DNA of 52,415 bases from Cyanobacteriota bacterium (GCA_026389335.1 JAPLIB010000163.1:1-52415); one strand, 5' to 3'; shown: positions 8,163-18,676, counted from the first letter of the stretch. A program made the numbers and translations. Notes: generated from the letters alone by a model not told the origin.

Positions 8163-9041
8163 TCACAACAGCCGCTCCAGGCCGTAGACCAGCCCTTGGA
8201 GAGCCCGCACCCGCCGCACCGTGAGCAGTACGCCAGGCATGTAGGCGCTGCGTTCAATCGTGTCGTGGCGCAGGGTGTAGGTCTCGCCGGGGGCGCCGAA
8301 CATCACCTCCTGATGGGCCACCAGCCCGGGCAGACGGATCGAGTGGAGCCGCAGGCCGCTCTCGCGTTGGCCCCCGCGACAACCTGCCAGGGTTTCGTGC
8401 TCCTCCACCTGGGCTGGATTGAAGCTCTTGCCCAGCTCTTCGATCAGTTCGGCCGTCTTGATGCAGGTGCCGCTGGGGGCATCGGCCTTGCGGTTGTGGT
8501 GCAGTTCGGTGAGTTCAGCGAAGTCGTAGAAGCGGGCAGCGGCGGCGGCGGCCTGCTGCAGCAGCACCATGCCGACGCTGAAGTTGGGAATCACCGCGGC
8601 GCCGATCGACGCCTTGGCGGCAAAGCTGGCCAGATCCTGCAGCTGCTGGGGGCTGAGGCCCGTGGTGCCGATCACCGGATGGACGCCGTAGGCGATCGCG
8701 GCGCGGGTGTGCTCAAACACCACCGAGGGATGGGTGAAATCCACCAGCACAGCCCCGCCGCCGGGCCCGGCGTTACGCACCGCCTGGCTGGCCTGGCAGA
8801 GGCTGCCCTCGAAATCGGCCGTGATCGCCACCTCCAGTTCGCCGAGGCCCAGCTCCAGGCCGAGATCACAACCCTCCTTGCCGGCGGTGGTGTCGATCGC
8901 CCCCACCAGGGTGGTGTCGGGGGCGGCGAGGACCGCTTTCACCACCTCGGCTCCCATGCGCCCCAGGGCCCCGGCCACGACCACGGGGATCAGGGCCGGC
9001 TCGGCGGCGGAACTGGCGGCGGACGCGGTCGCGGTCGTCAT
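8163..9041 (-). CDS. dapB: 4-hydroxy-tetrahydrodipicolinate reductase
   Basis: A 292-residue cytosolic enzyme of lysine and peptidoglycan precursor synthesis that reduces dihydrodipicolinate with NAD(P)H. The nucleotide-binding [18 protein letters not shown] lies near residue 20. The catalytic region reads [14 protein letters not shown], with the conserved His, Lys and the APSGT loop. The family is usually about 270 residues; the extra length is an Ala/Ser-rich N-terminal tail of about 18 residues, and the true start could lie slightly inside. The gene is the first of a likely two-gene unit with the membrane protein at 7482. Confidence 0.95.
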   Translation of the reverse strand: MTTATASAASSAAEPALIPVVVAGALGRMGAEVVKAVLAAPDTTLVGAIDTTAGKEGCDLGLELGLGELEVAITADFEGSLCQASQAVRNAGPGGGAVLVDFTHPSVVFEHTRAAIAYGVHPVIGTTGLSPQQLQDLASFAAKASIGAAVIPNFSVGMVLLQQAAAAAARFYDFAELTELHHNRKADAPSGTCIKTAELIEELGKSFNPAQVEEHETLAGCRGGQRESGLRLHSIRLPGLVAHQEVMFGAPGETYTLRHDTIERSAYMPGVLLTVRRVRALQGLVYGLERLL

Positions 9042-9437
9042 GGCGATGGGGCAGATAGGGGCGGTTTGGCGCCGAGCCTATGAGGGGCCAGTGGCCGGGG
9101 TGAGCCAGGCAGCGGCGACCCGCAGGGCGGCCTCGTGTTGGAGGCGTGAAGCGAGAAGCGGCTCAAGGCTCGGCCTGGGCCTGAGCGGGAATCCTCATCC
9201 GATCCAGGCTGGGAGCGGCCTGCCCCCAGCAGGGGCCCCAGGCCAGCTTGAGCCTGGCCCGGTTCAGCGTTGGCCGCTGCGGATCGGGCGGTTTCAGTGG
9301 TGCGGTTTCAGTGGGGCCGTGACAGTGGGGCCGTGACAGCGGGGCCGAGAAAGCGGAGCCGAGACAGCGGGGCCGAGATAGTTGGGCCGTGCCTGCTGGA
9401 GGCCTCCAGATAATGAGGGGCCGCCCAGAGCCTGGAG
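9042..9437. other. Divergent spacer between dapB and the antiporter
   Basis: Nearly 400 bp separate the two divergent starts. The left part has no visible gene or strong structure. The right part is filled by a 14-bp tandem array (9285-9391). Promoters for both genes must lie here but no convincing -35/-10 pair stands out by eye. Confidence 0.6.
9285..9391. repeat. 14-bp tandem repeat, about 7.6 units
   Basis: Units begin at 9285, 9299, 9313, 9327, 9341, 9355, 9369 and 9383 (partial). The core form is GGGGCCGTGACAGT, drifting to GGGGCCGAGAAAGC. The left two units carry GCGGTTTCAGT instead, so the array has two subtypes. It ends 46 bp before the antiporter start. Confidence 0.9.
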
Positions 9438-10679
9438 ATGCTCCTCTCTCCCCTTGTCACGGCCCTGCTGGCTGTGGTCCTGATCATCAGCCTGGCCCAG
9501 CTGCTGGGTCAGCTGGCCGATCGCCTCGGCCAGCCTCGGGTGCTGGGCGACATCGTCAGCGGCATTCTGCTCGGACCAAGCCTGCTGGGGGCCCTGCAGC
9601 CGCAGTTCTCCGCCTGGATGTTCAGCCCGGCGGTGTGCAGCCAGCTCAATCTGCTGGGACAGCTGGGCCTGGTGTTGTTCATGTTCCTGGTGGGGCTGGA
9701 GCTCAACCCGAAGCTGCTGCAGGGCCGCATTCCCCTGGCCAGCCGCATCACCACGGTGGGAGTGCTGTTGCCGCTGGGGCTGGGGCTGGTGCTGGCGAAT
9801 CGCTTCGAGGCCTGGCAGCCGGAGCTGCTTCCAGGCAATTACGCCCTGGCGGGGGCGTTATTCATGGGCACGGCGATGGCGATCACCGCCTTCCCGGTGC
9901 TGGCGCGCATCCTGGCCGAGCGCAATCTGCTGGGCCAGCCCCTGGGGGCCCTGGCGATCACGGCGGCCGCCATCGACGACGTGGTGGGCTGGACCCTGCT
10001 GGCGGCGGTGGTGGCCTTCAGCCACTCCGGCTCGGCCATCGGGGCGGTGCCGACTCTGTTGGCCGCGGTGCTCTACGTCGTGGTGCTGCTGTGGGCCTCG
10101 GCGCCGCTGCGCCGCTGGATGGAGCGGCGCCAGCGCCGCGGGCACATGCCCGGACCGACCGGCCAGACCCTGGTGTTCGTCGGTGCGCTGCTGAGTGGGG
10201 TGGCCACCGAGCTGATCGGGGTGCACCTGATCTTTGGCGCCTTTCTCTGGGGCCTGGCCATGCCTCGCAATGAGGCCATCCAGTCCTGGCTGGCGCTGCG
10301 GCTGGAAACCGTCGTGCTGCGGCTGCTGTTGCCGCTGTTCTTCGCCATGAGCGGCCTCAACACCCGCATCGGCAGTCTCAACAGCGTTCAGCTCTGGCTG
10401 GCAGCCGGGCTGCTGCTGCTGGTGGCGGTGGCGGGCAAGTTCCTCGGCACCTGGGCCGTGGCGCGGGCCAGCGGCCTGCCGCAACGCGAAGCCCAGGCCC
10501 TCGGCTGGCTGATGAACACCCGCGGCCTCACCGAGCTGGTGGTGCTCAACGTGGGGCTCTCCCTGGGGGTGATCAGCACGGAGCTGTTCACCATGGGGGT
10601 GCTGATGGCCCTGATCACCACGGCCATGGCCGGTCCGCTGCTGGCCCGCTTGGGCTACAAGCGGCTGGCCTCCCCTTAG
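9438..10679 (+). CDS. CPA2-family cation:proton antiporter
   Basis: A 413-residue integral membrane protein of the Kef/NapA-like monovalent cation:proton antiporter-2 family, with about a dozen hydrophobic spans. Signatures are [16 protein letters not shown] near residue 35, the span with MFLVGLEL near residue 80, and [13 protein letters not shown] near residue 175, where the paired Asp residues are the expected ion-binding site. There is no cytosolic TrkA-N domain, so it is a membrane-only form. Likely role: Na+ or K+ exchange for protons in the plasma membrane or thylakoid. It is followed 82 bp later by chlH on the same strand. Confidence 0.88.
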   Translation: MLLSPLVTALLAVVLIISLAQLLGQLADRLGQPRVLGDIVSGILLGPSLLGALQPQFSAWMFSPAVCSQLNLLGQLGLVLFMFLVGLELNPKLLQGRIPLASRITTVGVLLPLGLGLVLANRFEAWQPELLPGNYALAGALFMGTAMAITAFPVLARILAERNLLGQPLGALAITAAAIDDVVGWTLLAAVVAFSHSGSAIGAVPTLLAAVLYVVVLLWASAPLRRWMERRQRRGHMPGPTGQTLVFVGALLSGVATELIGVHLIFGAFLWGLAMPRNEAIQSWLALRLETVVLRLLLPLFFAMSGLNTRIGSLNSVQLWLAAGLLLLVAVAGKFLGTWAVARASGLPQREAQALGWLMNTRGLTELVVLNVGLSLGVISTELFTMGVLMALITTAMAGPLLARLGYKRLASP

Positions 10680-10761
10680 CCGTCCTGTAACGCCTTGTCC
10701 GCTCCCCTCGCACAGACGGGGCACACTCCGTAGGCTCCTTCACATTGCTCAATCCCTTCAC

Positions 10762-13700
10762 ATGTTCACCCAGGTCCGTTCCGCCAGCCGCCGGGTCAGC
10801 CCCGGTCCCAGCGAGCGCAAGGATCGGGCGGTGATGAAGGCGGTGTATGTGGTACTGGAACCCCAGTACCAGAACGCCCTCACCACGGCGGCCACCAGCC
10901 TCAACGACCAGAACGGTCCCCTGGCGGTGGAACTGAGCGGCTATCTGATCGAAGAGTTGCGCGATCCGCAGAACTACGCCGATTTCTGCGCCGATGTGGC
11001 GGCGGCTGATGTGTTCATCGCCTCGCTGATCTTCATCGAAGACCTGGCGCAGAAAGTGGTGGAGGCCGTGGCGCCCCACCGCGACCGACTCAAGGCGGCC
11101 GTCGTGTTCCCCTCGATGCCGGAGGTGATGCGGCTCAACAAGCTGGGCACCTTCTCGATGGCCCAGCTGGGGCAGAGCAAGAGCGCCATCGCCCAGTTCA
11201 TGAAGAAGCGCAAGGAGAAGGGCGGCTCGGCCGGTTTCCAGGACGCCATGCTCAAACTGCTCAACACCCTGCCGACGGTGCTCAAGTACCTGCCGGTGGA
11301 GAAGGCGCAGGATGCCCGCTCCTTCATGCTCAGTTTCCAGTACTGGCTGGGGGGCACGCCGGACAACCTGCGCAACTTCCTGTTGATGCTGGCCGACAAA
11401 TATGTATTCCCCCGCAGTGGCTCGGACCGGGCGGCGGTCACCGTTGCTGACCCTGTGGTCTTTCCCGACCTGGGCCTCTGGCACCCGATGGCCGCCGGCA
11501 TGTTCGAGGACCTCAAGGAATACCTGAACTGGACGGCCAGCCGCGCAGATCTCTCCGAGAAGGCCCGCAAAGGCCCGGTGATCGGCCTGGTACTGCAGCG
11601 CAGCCACATCGTCACCGGCGATGACGCCCATTACGTGGCCATCATTCAGGAACTGGAATACCGCGGCGCCACCGTGATTCCGGTGTTCTGCGGCGGCCTC
11701 GATTTCAGCAAGCCCGTCAACGCCTTCTTCTACGACCCGCTCAACCCGGACATCCCCCTGGTGGATGGCGTGGTGAGCCTCACGGGCTTCGCCCTGGTGG
11801 GCGGTCCGGCCCGCCAGGACCACCCCAAGGCGATTGAGTCGCTCAAACGGCTCAACCGGCCCTACATGGTGGCGTTGCCCCTGGTGTTCCAGACCACCCA
11901 GGAATGGGAGGAAAGCGATCTGGGGCTGCATCCGGTGCAGGTGGCGCTGCAGATCGCCATCCCTGAACTCGATGGCGCCATTGAGCCGATCGTGCTCAGC
12001 GGCCGCGACGACGCCACCGGCAAGGCCCACACCCTGCAGGACCGGGTGGAGGCCATTGCCGAGCGTTCGATTCGTTGGGCTTCGCTGCGGATCAAGCCCC
12101 GGGCCGAAAAGAAATTAGCGATCACCGTGTTCAGCTTCCCTCCCGACAAGGGCAATGTCGGCACGGCCGCCTACCTGGATGTGTTCGGCTCGATTCATCG
12201 GGTCCTAGAGGAGATGAAGGCCAAGGGCTACAACGTGGCCGACATGCCCCGCGACTCCAAGGCGCTGATGGAGGCCGTGATCAACGATCCCGAAGCTCTC
12301 GCCGGTGCGCCGGAACTGGCGATCGCCCACCGCATGAGCGTGGAGGAGTATGAGCGGCTGACGCCCTATTCAGAGCGCCTGGAAGAAAACTGGGGCAAGC
12401 CCCCCGGCAATCTCAACTCCGATGGCACCAACCTGCTGATCTACGGCCGTCACTTCGGCAATGTGTTTGTGGGGGTGCAGCCCACCTTTGGCTACGAGGG
12501 TGATCCGATGCGATTGCTCTATTCGCGCAGCGCCAGCCCCCATCACGGCTTTGCCGCTTACTACACCTACCTGGAGAAGGTGTGGGGCGCCGACGCGGTG
12601 CTGCATTTCGGCACCCACGGCTCGCTGGAGTTCATGCCCGGCAAGCAGATGGGCATGAGCGAGTCCTGCTACCCCGATTCGCTGATCGGGGCCCTGCCGA
12701 ATCTCTATTACTACGCCGCCAATAATCCTTCCGAGGCCACCATTGCCAAGCGGCGCGGCTATGCCTCCACCATCAGCTATCTCACGCCGCCGGCCGAAAA
12801 CGCCGGTCTTTATAAAGGCCTCAAGGAGTTGGGTGAACTGGTGGGCAGCTACCAGCAGCTGCGTGAGAGCTCCCGCGGCGTGCAGATCGTCAACGCCATC
12901 GTGGAAACGGCGCGCCAGTGCAACCTCGATAAGGATGTGACCCTGCCGGAGGTTGACGGCTCCGAGCTGGACCTCGACGGTCGCGATGGCGTGGTGGGAG
13001 CGGTCTATCGCCAGCTGATGGAAATCGAGAGCCGGCTGCTGCCCTGCGGCCTGCACACGATCGGCAAGCCTCCCACCGCCGAGGAGGCGATTGCCACCCT
13101 GGTGAGCATCGGTGCCCTGGAGCGGGAAGAGGAGGGCCTGCGCGCCCTGCCGGGTCTGCTTGCCGAAAGCCGCGGGCGCACGATTGACGAGGTGTACAAG
13201 TCCAACGACGCCGGTGTGCTGGCCGATGTGGAGCTCAACCAGCTGATCACCGAAACCTGTCGCACGGCGGTGGCGGCGATGGTGCGCGAAGTCACCGGCA
13301 GTGATGGCCGTGTCAGCCTGCGCCGCAATTTCGGCTGGTTCTTTGAGCTGTTGGAACGTTTCGGTTTCAAGCTGCCATCGCCCTGGCTCTCGGCCTGCCG
13401 CAGCGCTGGGTTCGCCACGGTGGACCAACTGGAGCTGGACAAGACCTTCGCCTATCTGCGCTTCTGCCTCGAGCAGATCTGCGCCGACATGGAGATGGAG
13501 AGCCTGCTGCGGGCCCTCGATGGCGAATACGTGCTGCCCGGCCCCGGCGGCGATCCGATTCGCAACCCCGGCGTGCTGCCGAGCGGCAAGAACATCCATG
13601 CCCTCGATCCCCAGTCGATCCCCACCCGCGCCGCCATCGCTGCCGCCAAGGTGGTGGTGGATCGCCTGATTGAGCGCCAGAAGGCCGAGCAGGGCACCTG

Positions 13701-14775
13701 GCCGGAAACGATTGCCTGCGTGCTCTGGGGCACCGACAACATTAAAACTTATGGCGAATCCCTGGCCCAGATTCTCTGGTTCATCGGCGTGCGACCGGTG
13801 GCCGATTCCCTGGGCCGGGTGAACAAGCTGGAGCTGATTTCGCTCGAGGAACTGGGCCGGCCCCGTATCGATGTGGTGGTGAACTGCAGTGGTGTCTTCC
13901 GTGATCTGTTCATCAATCAGATGGGCTTGATTGACCAAGGGGTGAAGATGGCGGCCGAAGCCGAAGAGCCGCTGGAGCTCAACTTCGTGCGCAAGCACAG
14001 CCAGGACCAGGCCAAGGAGCAAGGCATTTCCCTGCGCGACGCCGCTACACGTGTGTTCTCCAATGCCAGTGGCAGCTACTCGTCGAATGTGAACCTGGCG
14101 GTGGAGAACAGCACCTGGGAGGAGGAAGGCGAACTGCAGGAGATGTATCTCTCACGCAAAACCTTTGCCTTCAATGCCGATAATCCTGGTGAAATGAATC
14201 AGAATCGTGAGGTGTTCGAATCAGCAATGAAAACGGCTGACGTGACCTTCCAGAACCTTGATTCCGCCGAGATCTCACTCACTGATGTCAGCCATTACTT
14301 CGATTCCGATCCCACCAAGTTGATTGCTGGCTTGCGTGCGGATGGCAAGGCGCCCACCAGCTACATCGCTGACACCACGACAGCCAATGCCCAGGTGCGC
14401 TCCCTGAGCGAAACGATCCGGCTTGATTCGCGCACCAAGCTGTTGAATCCCAAGTGGTACGAAGGCATGCTCGATTCCGGTTATGAAGGTGTGCGCGAGG
14501 TGGCCAAGCGCCTCAACTTCACCCTCGGTTGGAGTGCCACCAGTGGTGCCGTCGACAATTTTGTCTACGAAGAAGCCAATGAAACCTTCATCAACGATGC
14601 CGAGATGCGCAAGCGGCTGATGGAGCTCAATCCCCATAGCTTCCGCCGCATTGTTGGCACCCTGCTGGAGGTGAATGGCCGCGGCTACTGGGAAACCAGC
14701 GACGACAACATCGCCCAGCTGCAGGAGATCTATCAGGAGATTGAAGATCGCATCGAGGGGGTGAGCCAGGGCTGA
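10762..14775 (+). CDS. chlH: Magnesium chelatase subunit H
   Basis: A 1337-residue protein, the length typical of ChlH. This subunit binds protoporphyrin IX and, with ChlI and ChlD, inserts Mg2+ at the first committed step of chlorophyll synthesis in the cytosol and at membranes. Conserved stretches include [19 protein letters not shown], with the His and Glu residues of the cobaltochelatase/Mg-chelatase core, and near the C-terminus [17 protein letters not shown]. The start [15 protein letters not shown] agrees with relatives. A hairpin overlaps the stop codon. chlI and chlD are not in this window. Confidence 0.98.
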   Translation: MFTQVRSASRRVSPGPSERKDRAVMKAVYVVLEPQYQNALTTAATSLNDQNGPLAVELSGYLIEELRDPQNYADFCADVAAADVFIASLIFIEDLAQKVVEAVAPHRDRLKAAVVFPSMPEVMRLNKLGTFSMAQLGQSKSAIAQFMKKRKEKGGSAGFQDAMLKLLNTLPTVLKYLPVEKAQDARSFMLSFQYWLGGTPDNLRNFLLMLADKYVFPRSGSDRAAVTVADPVVFPDLGLWHPMAAGMFEDLKEYLNWTASRADLSEKARKGPVIGLVLQRSHIVTGDDAHYVAIIQELEYRGATVIPVFCGGLDFSKPVNAFFYDPLNPDIPLVDGVVSLTGFALVGGPARQDHPKAIESLKRLNRPYMVALPLVFQTTQEWEESDLGLHPVQVALQIAIPELDGAIEPIVLSGRDDATGKAHTLQDRVEAIAERSIRWASLRIKPRAEKKLAITVFSFPPDKGNVGTAAYLDVFGSIHRVLEEMKAKGYNVADMPRDSKALMEAVINDPEALAGAPELAIAHRMSVEEYERLTPYSERLEENWGKPPGNLNSDGTNLLIYGRHFGNVFVGVQPTFGYEGDPMRLLYSRSASPHHGFAAYYTYLEKVWGADAVLHFGTHGSLEFMPGKQMGMSESCYPDSLIGALPNLYYYAANNPSEATIAKRRGYASTISYLTPPAENAGLYKGLKELGELVGSYQQLRESSRGVQIVNAIVETARQCNLDKDVTLPEVDGSELDLDGRDGVVGAVYRQLMEIESRLLPCGLHTIGKPPTAEEAIATLVSIGALEREEEGLRALPGLLAESRGRTIDEVYKSNDAGVLADVELNQLITETCRTAVAAMVREVTGSDGRVSLRRNFGWFFELLERFGFKLPSPWLSACRSAGFATVDQLELDKTFAYLRFCLEQICADMEMESLLRALDGEYVLPGPGGDPIRNPGVLPSGKNIHALDPQSIPTRAAIAAAKVVVDRLIERQKAEQGTWPETIACVLWGTDNIKTYGESLAQILWFIGVRPVADSLGRVNKLELISLEELGRPRIDVVVNCSGVFRDLFINQMGLIDQGVKMAAEAEEPLELNFVRKHSQDQAKEQGISLRDAATRVFSNASGSYSSNVNLAVENSTWEEEGELQEMYLSRKTFAFNADNPGEMNQNREVFESAMKTADVTFQNLDSAEISLTDVSHYFDSDPTKLIAGLRADGKAPTSYIADTTTANAQVRSLSETIRLDSRTKLLNPKWYEGMLDSGYEGVREVAKRLNFTLGWSATSGAVDNFVYEEANETFINDAEMRKRLMELNPHSFRRIVGTLLEVNGRGYWETSDDNIAQLQEIYQEIEDRIEGVSQG

Positions 14776-14784
14776 GCCCCCTCG
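14754..14784 (+). terminator. Hairpin across the chlH stop codon
   Basis: CGAGGGGG (14754-14761) pairs with CCCCCTCG (14777-14784), and inside it AGCC (14764-14767) pairs with GGCT (14770-14773). The TGA stop at 14773-14775 is inside the structure. No T-run follows. Confidence 0.4.
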
Positions 14785-15149
14785 GCTGCCGCTGCTGGTC
14801 CAAAGCTGGAGCCGGTTTGCTTTCACTGAACCAGATTGATATCTGATCAGGGTCGAAATCGAGACGATCAAGGCTTGCCCCACCGCCGCCGCCAATGGCG
14901 CCCTCTTGATGGGCCATGCCGACCGACTGCAGTGCTTGCAGGGTCAGCGCAAGCGCGCTCTGGCTGCAAAGTTTCGTGGTGCGGGAAGCACCTGAGCCAG
15001 GCAAGCGGATGGATCGGGCTCGGCTGCAGCCGACAGGAGGCCTGGATGGTCAAACTTGAAGATCAAGCTTGATCATCAATAAGGATTTGTGATGCAAGCT
15101 GAAAGGTGAGTGGCCATGGGCTATAAGGATCTTCGGACCCGATACAACA
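14776..15149. other. Spacer with a 14-bp palindrome
   Basis: About 370 bp between chlH and the Nif11-type gene with no coding signal that I trust. At 15061-15074 there is a perfect palindrome, GATCAAGCTTGATC, some 75 bp before the Nif11-type start; it could be a regulator site. The stretch after 15060 is AT-richer than its surroundings. Confidence 0.5.
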
Positions 15150-15350
15150 TTGTCAAAAGAATCACTGGAAGCCCTGCTGGCCAAGCTCAAAGACGATGAA
15201 GGGCTGCAACAGAGCCTCAAAAGTGCCACCAATCTTGACGAAGCCGTGGCCCTTGCCCAGGGAGCTGGTTTTGATGTCTCCAAATACGATTTTCTCGGGC
15301 ACAAACGCCTGATCGGCCCCCATTGGCTCTGGGAGTGGGACTGGATTTAA
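15150..15350 (+). CDS. Nif11-type small protein
   Basis: A 66-residue protein. Residues 1-48 match the Nif11 pattern: an amphipathic N-terminal helix (SKESLEALLAKLKDDEGLQ) followed by TNLDEAVALAQGAGFDVS. In picocyanobacteria Nif11 domains serve as leaders of lanthipeptide precursors, but free Nif11 proteins are also common. Here the leader-cleavage Gly-Gly and a Cys/Ser/Thr-rich core are missing; instead the tail is short and aromatic (GPHWLWEWDWI). A precursor role is therefore unlikely from the sequence. The start is TTG, with no close ribosome site, because no ATG or GTG is in frame before the conserved helix. No modification enzyme is adjacent. Confidence 0.75.
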   Translation: MSKESLEALLAKLKDDEGLQQSLKSATNLDEAVALAQGAGFDVSKYDFLGHKRLIGPHWLWEWDWI

Positions 15351-15461
15351 GGGGCTTGGCGGCAAGCGGGCGCATGGGGCCTGACTCCCTTGGTTAAAGT
15401 ACAACCAACGTCGAGGAAAGCAATCCGTGGAGCCTGAACAAGCTGGGCCGTATGCTCCCGC

Positions 15462-16514
15462 ATGTTGATTCTGCGTCAGCTACCCAACGAAGGCATTCTG
15501 ATCAGTCTCGGTCGCGTCCAGACTTTGTTGCCTGGCGTCGCCTTGTGCGTCGCGATCGGTGTCCTCTCTTGGCTGATCGATCAGGCTGAAGTAGCAGTCT
15601 TTGGCTATGCCAGCATTGAAGCCATTGTTATCGCCATTCTCATCGGTATGGCGAGCAGAACCGTTTGGATCCCGTCGAGGACTTTCCGGCCTGGGATTGT
15701 CTTCACGGCTCAGTTTGTGCTTGAGATCGCCATTGTCCTGCTCGGCGCCTCGCTGGACCTTCGCAGCCTGGAAGCACTCGGCTTTGCCCTGCTCGCGGCC
15801 GTGATCATCACCACCGCCATGACGCTTGGCCTGGGCGTCGTGGGCGGGCGGTTCGCTGGGCTCAGCGGCAAACTGGCGATCCTGATCGCTGTCGGCAACG
15901 CCATCTGCGGCAACTCCGCCATTGCAGCTGTCGCCCCGGTCATCCGCGCCAAAAAGGACGAGGTCGCAAGCGCCGTCTCGCTCACAGCGGTCCTGGGGGT
16001 GCTCGTGGTGCTCACCCTGCCATGATTAAAAGAACCCTTCGGGTTCAATGATTATCAGTACGGCATCCTCGCCGGCATGGTTGTCTACGCCGTGCCGCAG
16101 GTTCTCGCTGCCACCATCCCCGTCTCCGATGCTTCCGGCCAGGTAGGAGCCCTGGTCAAACTGATCCGCGTGGCCTTACTCGGTCCGGTTGTCGCACTGT
16201 TTGCACTCATGCATCGTGGTGGTTCCAAGGGCCAACCGGTCAGCTTGGCGCTGACGCGCTATCTGCTGTGGTTCGTGCACGGCTTCTTCCTCACCTCACT
16301 CCTTCGCACCGCCGGCATGGTCCCCGTTGAGCTGGGAAGCTCCGCCAAGGACCTGAGTCGCTGGCTCACCATCGCCTCCATGGCCGCACTCGGGCTGGGT
16401 GTGGATGTGCGTGCCGTGCGTAAGTCGGGACCAAAAGTGGCGCTGGTGGTCTGCGGACTGCTGCTGATGCTCGTCAGCCTGGGTATCACCCTGATCCGCC
16501 TGTTCCAGCTGTAA
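15462..16514 (+). pseudogene. YeiH-family sulfate-exporter-like transporter, in-frame stop
   Basis: Two halves in one frame are separated by a single TGA at 16023-16025. The first encodes about 187 residues with several membrane spans (AIVIAILIGMASR, GNAICGNSAIAAVAPVI); the second resumes GFNDYQYGILAGMVVYAVPQVLAAT and ends LIRLFQL. Together they span 351 codons, the full length of the UPF0324/YeiH family, putative sulfate exporters with about ten spans. Reading through would give TLP-stop-LKEPFGFNDYQYG, so one substitution accounts for the break. The TGA overlaps an out-of-frame ATG, and a small hairpin (GAACCC TTC GGGTTC, 16032-16046) follows. Either a recent pseudogene, a sequencing error, or a gene split into two pieces. 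Confidence 0.8.
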
Positions 16515-16658
16515 GCAGACGGCGGCATGGGCCTGTTCCCGTCCAAGCACGCAGCCGGCATCGATCAGGGCGGCTGCCGAAGGCCCAGCTCTCAGGCTGG
16601 TGCTGCCTCCCTGTCGGCAGCGGCCTTGAATCCATCCCGGAACGGAGGTTGGTGTCGA

Positions 16659-17549
16659 TCAGGGCGCGATCGGTCGCAGGGCGTCCGCCATGCGCACCAC
16701 CTGGCAAATCGGGGCCACATCGTGCACCCGCACCACCCGGGCTCCGGCGGCCACGGCCTGGGCACACACCGCTGCCGTGCCCCAGAGGCGGGCGCGGGGG
16801 CGGGCCTCCCCCAGTACGGCACCGATGAAGCGCTTGCGCGAAGGCCCCACCAGCAGCGGGTAGCCCTCGGCGCGCAGTTCGCCCAGGCGGCGCAGCAGCT
16901 CCAGGTTCTGGTCGGTGGTCTTGGCGAAGCCCAGCCCCGGATCCCAGATGATCTTCTCGGCCCGCACCCCCGCCGCCAGCGCCTGTTGCGTGGCCGCCAG
17001 CAGCTCGGAGCGCACCTCGGCCACCACGTCGCCGTACACCGCCAGATCATCCATGGTGTGGCTGCTGCCACGGCTGTGCATCAGCACATAGGGGCAGCCG
17101 CTGCGGGCGATCAGCGGCAGCATCTGCGGATCGCGCAGGCTGGCTCCGGTGCTACCCACGGTGAGATTGGCCCCGCGCACATCATTGATCCAGTCAGCCC
17201 CCGCCGCCAGGGTGGCTGCAGCCACGGTGGCATCAAAGGTGTCAATCGAGATCAGGAGGTGGGGATGGGCGCTGCGCAGCTCCTGCAGGGCTGCCAGCAC
17301 TGGCAGCAGCCGCTGCAGTTCCACCGCCGCACCGACGACTTCGGCCCCGGGTCGGGTGCTCTGGCCGCCGAGATCGAGTAGATCGGCCCCTTGGGTCAGC
17401 ATGCGCGTCGCCGCCTTCAGGGCGGCCGGCACAGCAACAAACCGGCCGCCATCACTGAACGAATCGGGGGTGAGATTGAGCACCCCCATCACCAGGGTGC
17501 GTCCAGCCGCTTCAGGCCAGGTCGCCGAGACCGCTGCAGGCAAAGCCAT
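16659..17549 (-). CDS. folP: Dihydropteroate synthase
   Basis: A 296-residue cytosolic enzyme of folate synthesis joining p-aminobenzoate to hydroxymethyl-dihydropterin pyrophosphate. It contains VMGVLNLTPDSFSDGGRF near residue 20, DLGGQSTRPGAE near residue 60 and IWDPGLGFAKT near residue 190, the standard pterin-binding motifs. The start at 17549 is preferred because it lies just after the tpiA stop (11-bp gap), whereas the next in-frame codon upstream, at 17591, would overlap tpiA. The two genes are probably one transcript with tpiA first. Confidence 0.95.
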   Translation of the reverse strand: MALPAAVSATWPEAAGRTLVMGVLNLTPDSFSDGGRFVAVPAALKAATRMLTQGADLLDLGGQSTRPGAEVVGAAVELQRLLPVLAALQELRSAHPHLLISIDTFDATVAAATLAAGADWINDVRGANLTVGSTGASLRDPQMLPLIARSGCPYVLMHSRGSSHTMDDLAVYGDVVAEVRSELLAATQQALAAGVRAEKIIWDPGLGFAKTTDQNLELLRRLGELRAEGYPLLVGPSRKRFIGAVLGEARPRARLWGTAAVCAQAVAAGARVVRVHDVAPICQVVRMADALRPIAP

Positions 17550-17560
17550 CGGGGCCGGCC

Positions 17561-18301
17561 TCAGGCCCTGACGGGAACCTGATAGTTGCAAATCCGGGCG
17601 AAACTGATGGGATCGAGTGAGGCCCCACCCACCAGCACGCCGTCAATGTCCGACTGCGCCATCAGGTCGTCGATCGTGGCCGGGTTGACTGAACCGCCGT
17701 ACTGCACCGTCACATCGGCATTGCCGACCCAGCCGCGAATCAGACCGCAGATGCGATTGGCCTCTTCGGCCGCGCAGGTCTTGCCGGTGCCGATCGCCCA
17801 GATGGGTTCGTAGGCCACAATCACCCGCAGCGGATCGAGGCCCTCCAGACCCTGCTCCACCTGGCGGTGAATGACCCGCTCGGTTTCGCCGGCCTCGCGT
17901 TGGTCCAGGCTCTCGCCCACACAGAGAATCGGCAATACGCCGGTGCGCTGGGCGGTGCGGGCCCGCAGGTTGATCTGTTCGTCCGTTTCGCTGTAATACT
18001 TGCGCGGCTCGCTGTGGCCGACGATGGCATGGGTTACCCCGTGCTCAATCAACATCGGCGCCGAAATCATGCCGGTGTAGGCCCCCTGCTCCTCCCAGTG
18101 CACGTTCTGGCCGGCAATGAACACACCCGCTCCCTCCAGATGGCGGCAGAGGGTGGGAATCGAGGTGAATGGCGGTGCGATCACCACCTCCCGATCGGAG
18201 GGCAGATCCGCGATCAGGGGCCGGAAGACCGCGGCGAACGCCCGCGTCTCAGCGCAGGTCATGTGCATCTTCCAGTTTCCGGCGATGACGGACTTCCGCA
18301 C
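17561..18301 (-). CDS. tpiA: Triosephosphate isomerase
   Basis: A 246-residue TIM-barrel enzyme that interconverts dihydroxyacetone phosphate and glyceraldehyde 3-phosphate in glycolysis and the Calvin cycle. Visible are AGNWKMHMT (catalytic Lys and Asn) near residue 10, [11 protein letters not shown] (catalytic His) near residue 95, and [14 protein letters not shown] (catalytic Glu) near residue 165. The GTG at 18301 is chosen as start because it gives the usual [13 protein letters not shown] beginning, with GAGAGGG a few bases upstream; a TTG one codon earlier is the alternative. folP follows. Confidence 0.96.
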   Translation of the reverse strand: MRKSVIAGNWKMHMTCAETRAFAAVFRPLIADLPSDREVVIAPPFTSIPTLCRHLEGAGVFIAGQNVHWEEQGAYTGMISAPMLIEHGVTHAIVGHSEPRKYYSETDEQINLRARTAQRTGVLPILCVGESLDQREAGETERVIHRQVEQGLEGLDPLRVIVAYEPIWAIGTGKTCAAEEANRICGLIRGWVGNADVTVQYGGSVNPATIDDLMAQSDIDGVLVGGASLDPISFARICNYQVPVRA

Positions 18302-18371
18302 CAAAGGGCCCTCTCAACGACGTCAAGGCCAAGTTAAGGCTTGGTGGCGCCACCCTCATCCGTGGCGTCCC

Positions 18372-18430
18372 AAGCCGTGGCTTCAGCAAGCCGTGGCTTC
18401 AGCAAGCCGTGGCCTCAGCAAGCCGTGGCA
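18372..18430. repeat. 16-bp tandem repeat, about 3.7 units
   Basis: Units at 18372-18387, 18388-18403 and 18404-18419 with a partial fourth; the unit is AAGCCGTGGCTTCAGC with one change in the third copy. It fills the gap between the S4-domain gene and tpiA, both on the minus strand. Confidence 0.9.
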
Positions 18431-18447
18431 AGTGAGTGCCTCGGCAA

Positions 18448-18633
18448 TCAGTGCCGCGGCATCACGATCAGCTCGTGGCCGTCGATCGCCACCGCATCGC
18501 CGCTGGCCAGCTGGCGGCCTCGGCGGGTCTCGATCACCCCATTCACCAGCACATCCCCCCGCTGGATGCGTTGCTTGGCCTCGCCACCGCTGGCTACCAG
18601 GGCCTGCCATTTCAGGAACTGATCCAGCTTCAC
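18448..18633 (-). CDS. S4-domain RNA-binding protein
   Basis: A 61-residue protein that is almost only an S4 RNA-binding fold: KLDQFLKWQALVASGGEAKQ, then GDVLVNGVIETRRGRQL and a last strand VAIDGHELIVM. Relatives (YbcJ-like) bind structured RNA, perhaps on ribosome precursors. The start is the GTG at 18633, because GGAG lies about 10 bases upstream and the fold begins right after it; longer readings upstream would run across the divergent ABC exporter start. It is divergent from that exporter, with a 43-bp gap. Confidence 0.85.
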   Translation of the reverse strand: MKLDQFLKWQALVASGGEAKQRIQRGDVLVNGVIETRRGRQLASGDAVAIDGHELIVMPRH

Positions 18634-18676
18634 AGCAGCGTCTCCTGCCCCCACAGAAGGGGCGTAAGGTGCCCCG

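Noticed and set aside
7659-9083. Long plus-strand frame opposite the 7482 gene and dapB
   Set aside because: Runs through two well-supported genes and is His/Gln/Gly-rich; a shadow.
9285-9391. CRISPR array
   Set aside because: Units are directly abutting 14-mers without spacers; no cas genes in the window.
12370-14022. Long open frame on the minus strand opposite chlH
   Set aside because: His/Gln/Leu-rich translation without any family motif; a mirror of GC-rich coding DNA on the plus strand.
16023-16046. Selenocysteine recoding at the TGA in the YeiH-type gene
   Set aside because: The small hairpin is not a convincing SECIS, the family does not use selenocysteine at this place and cyanobacteria generally lack the machinery.
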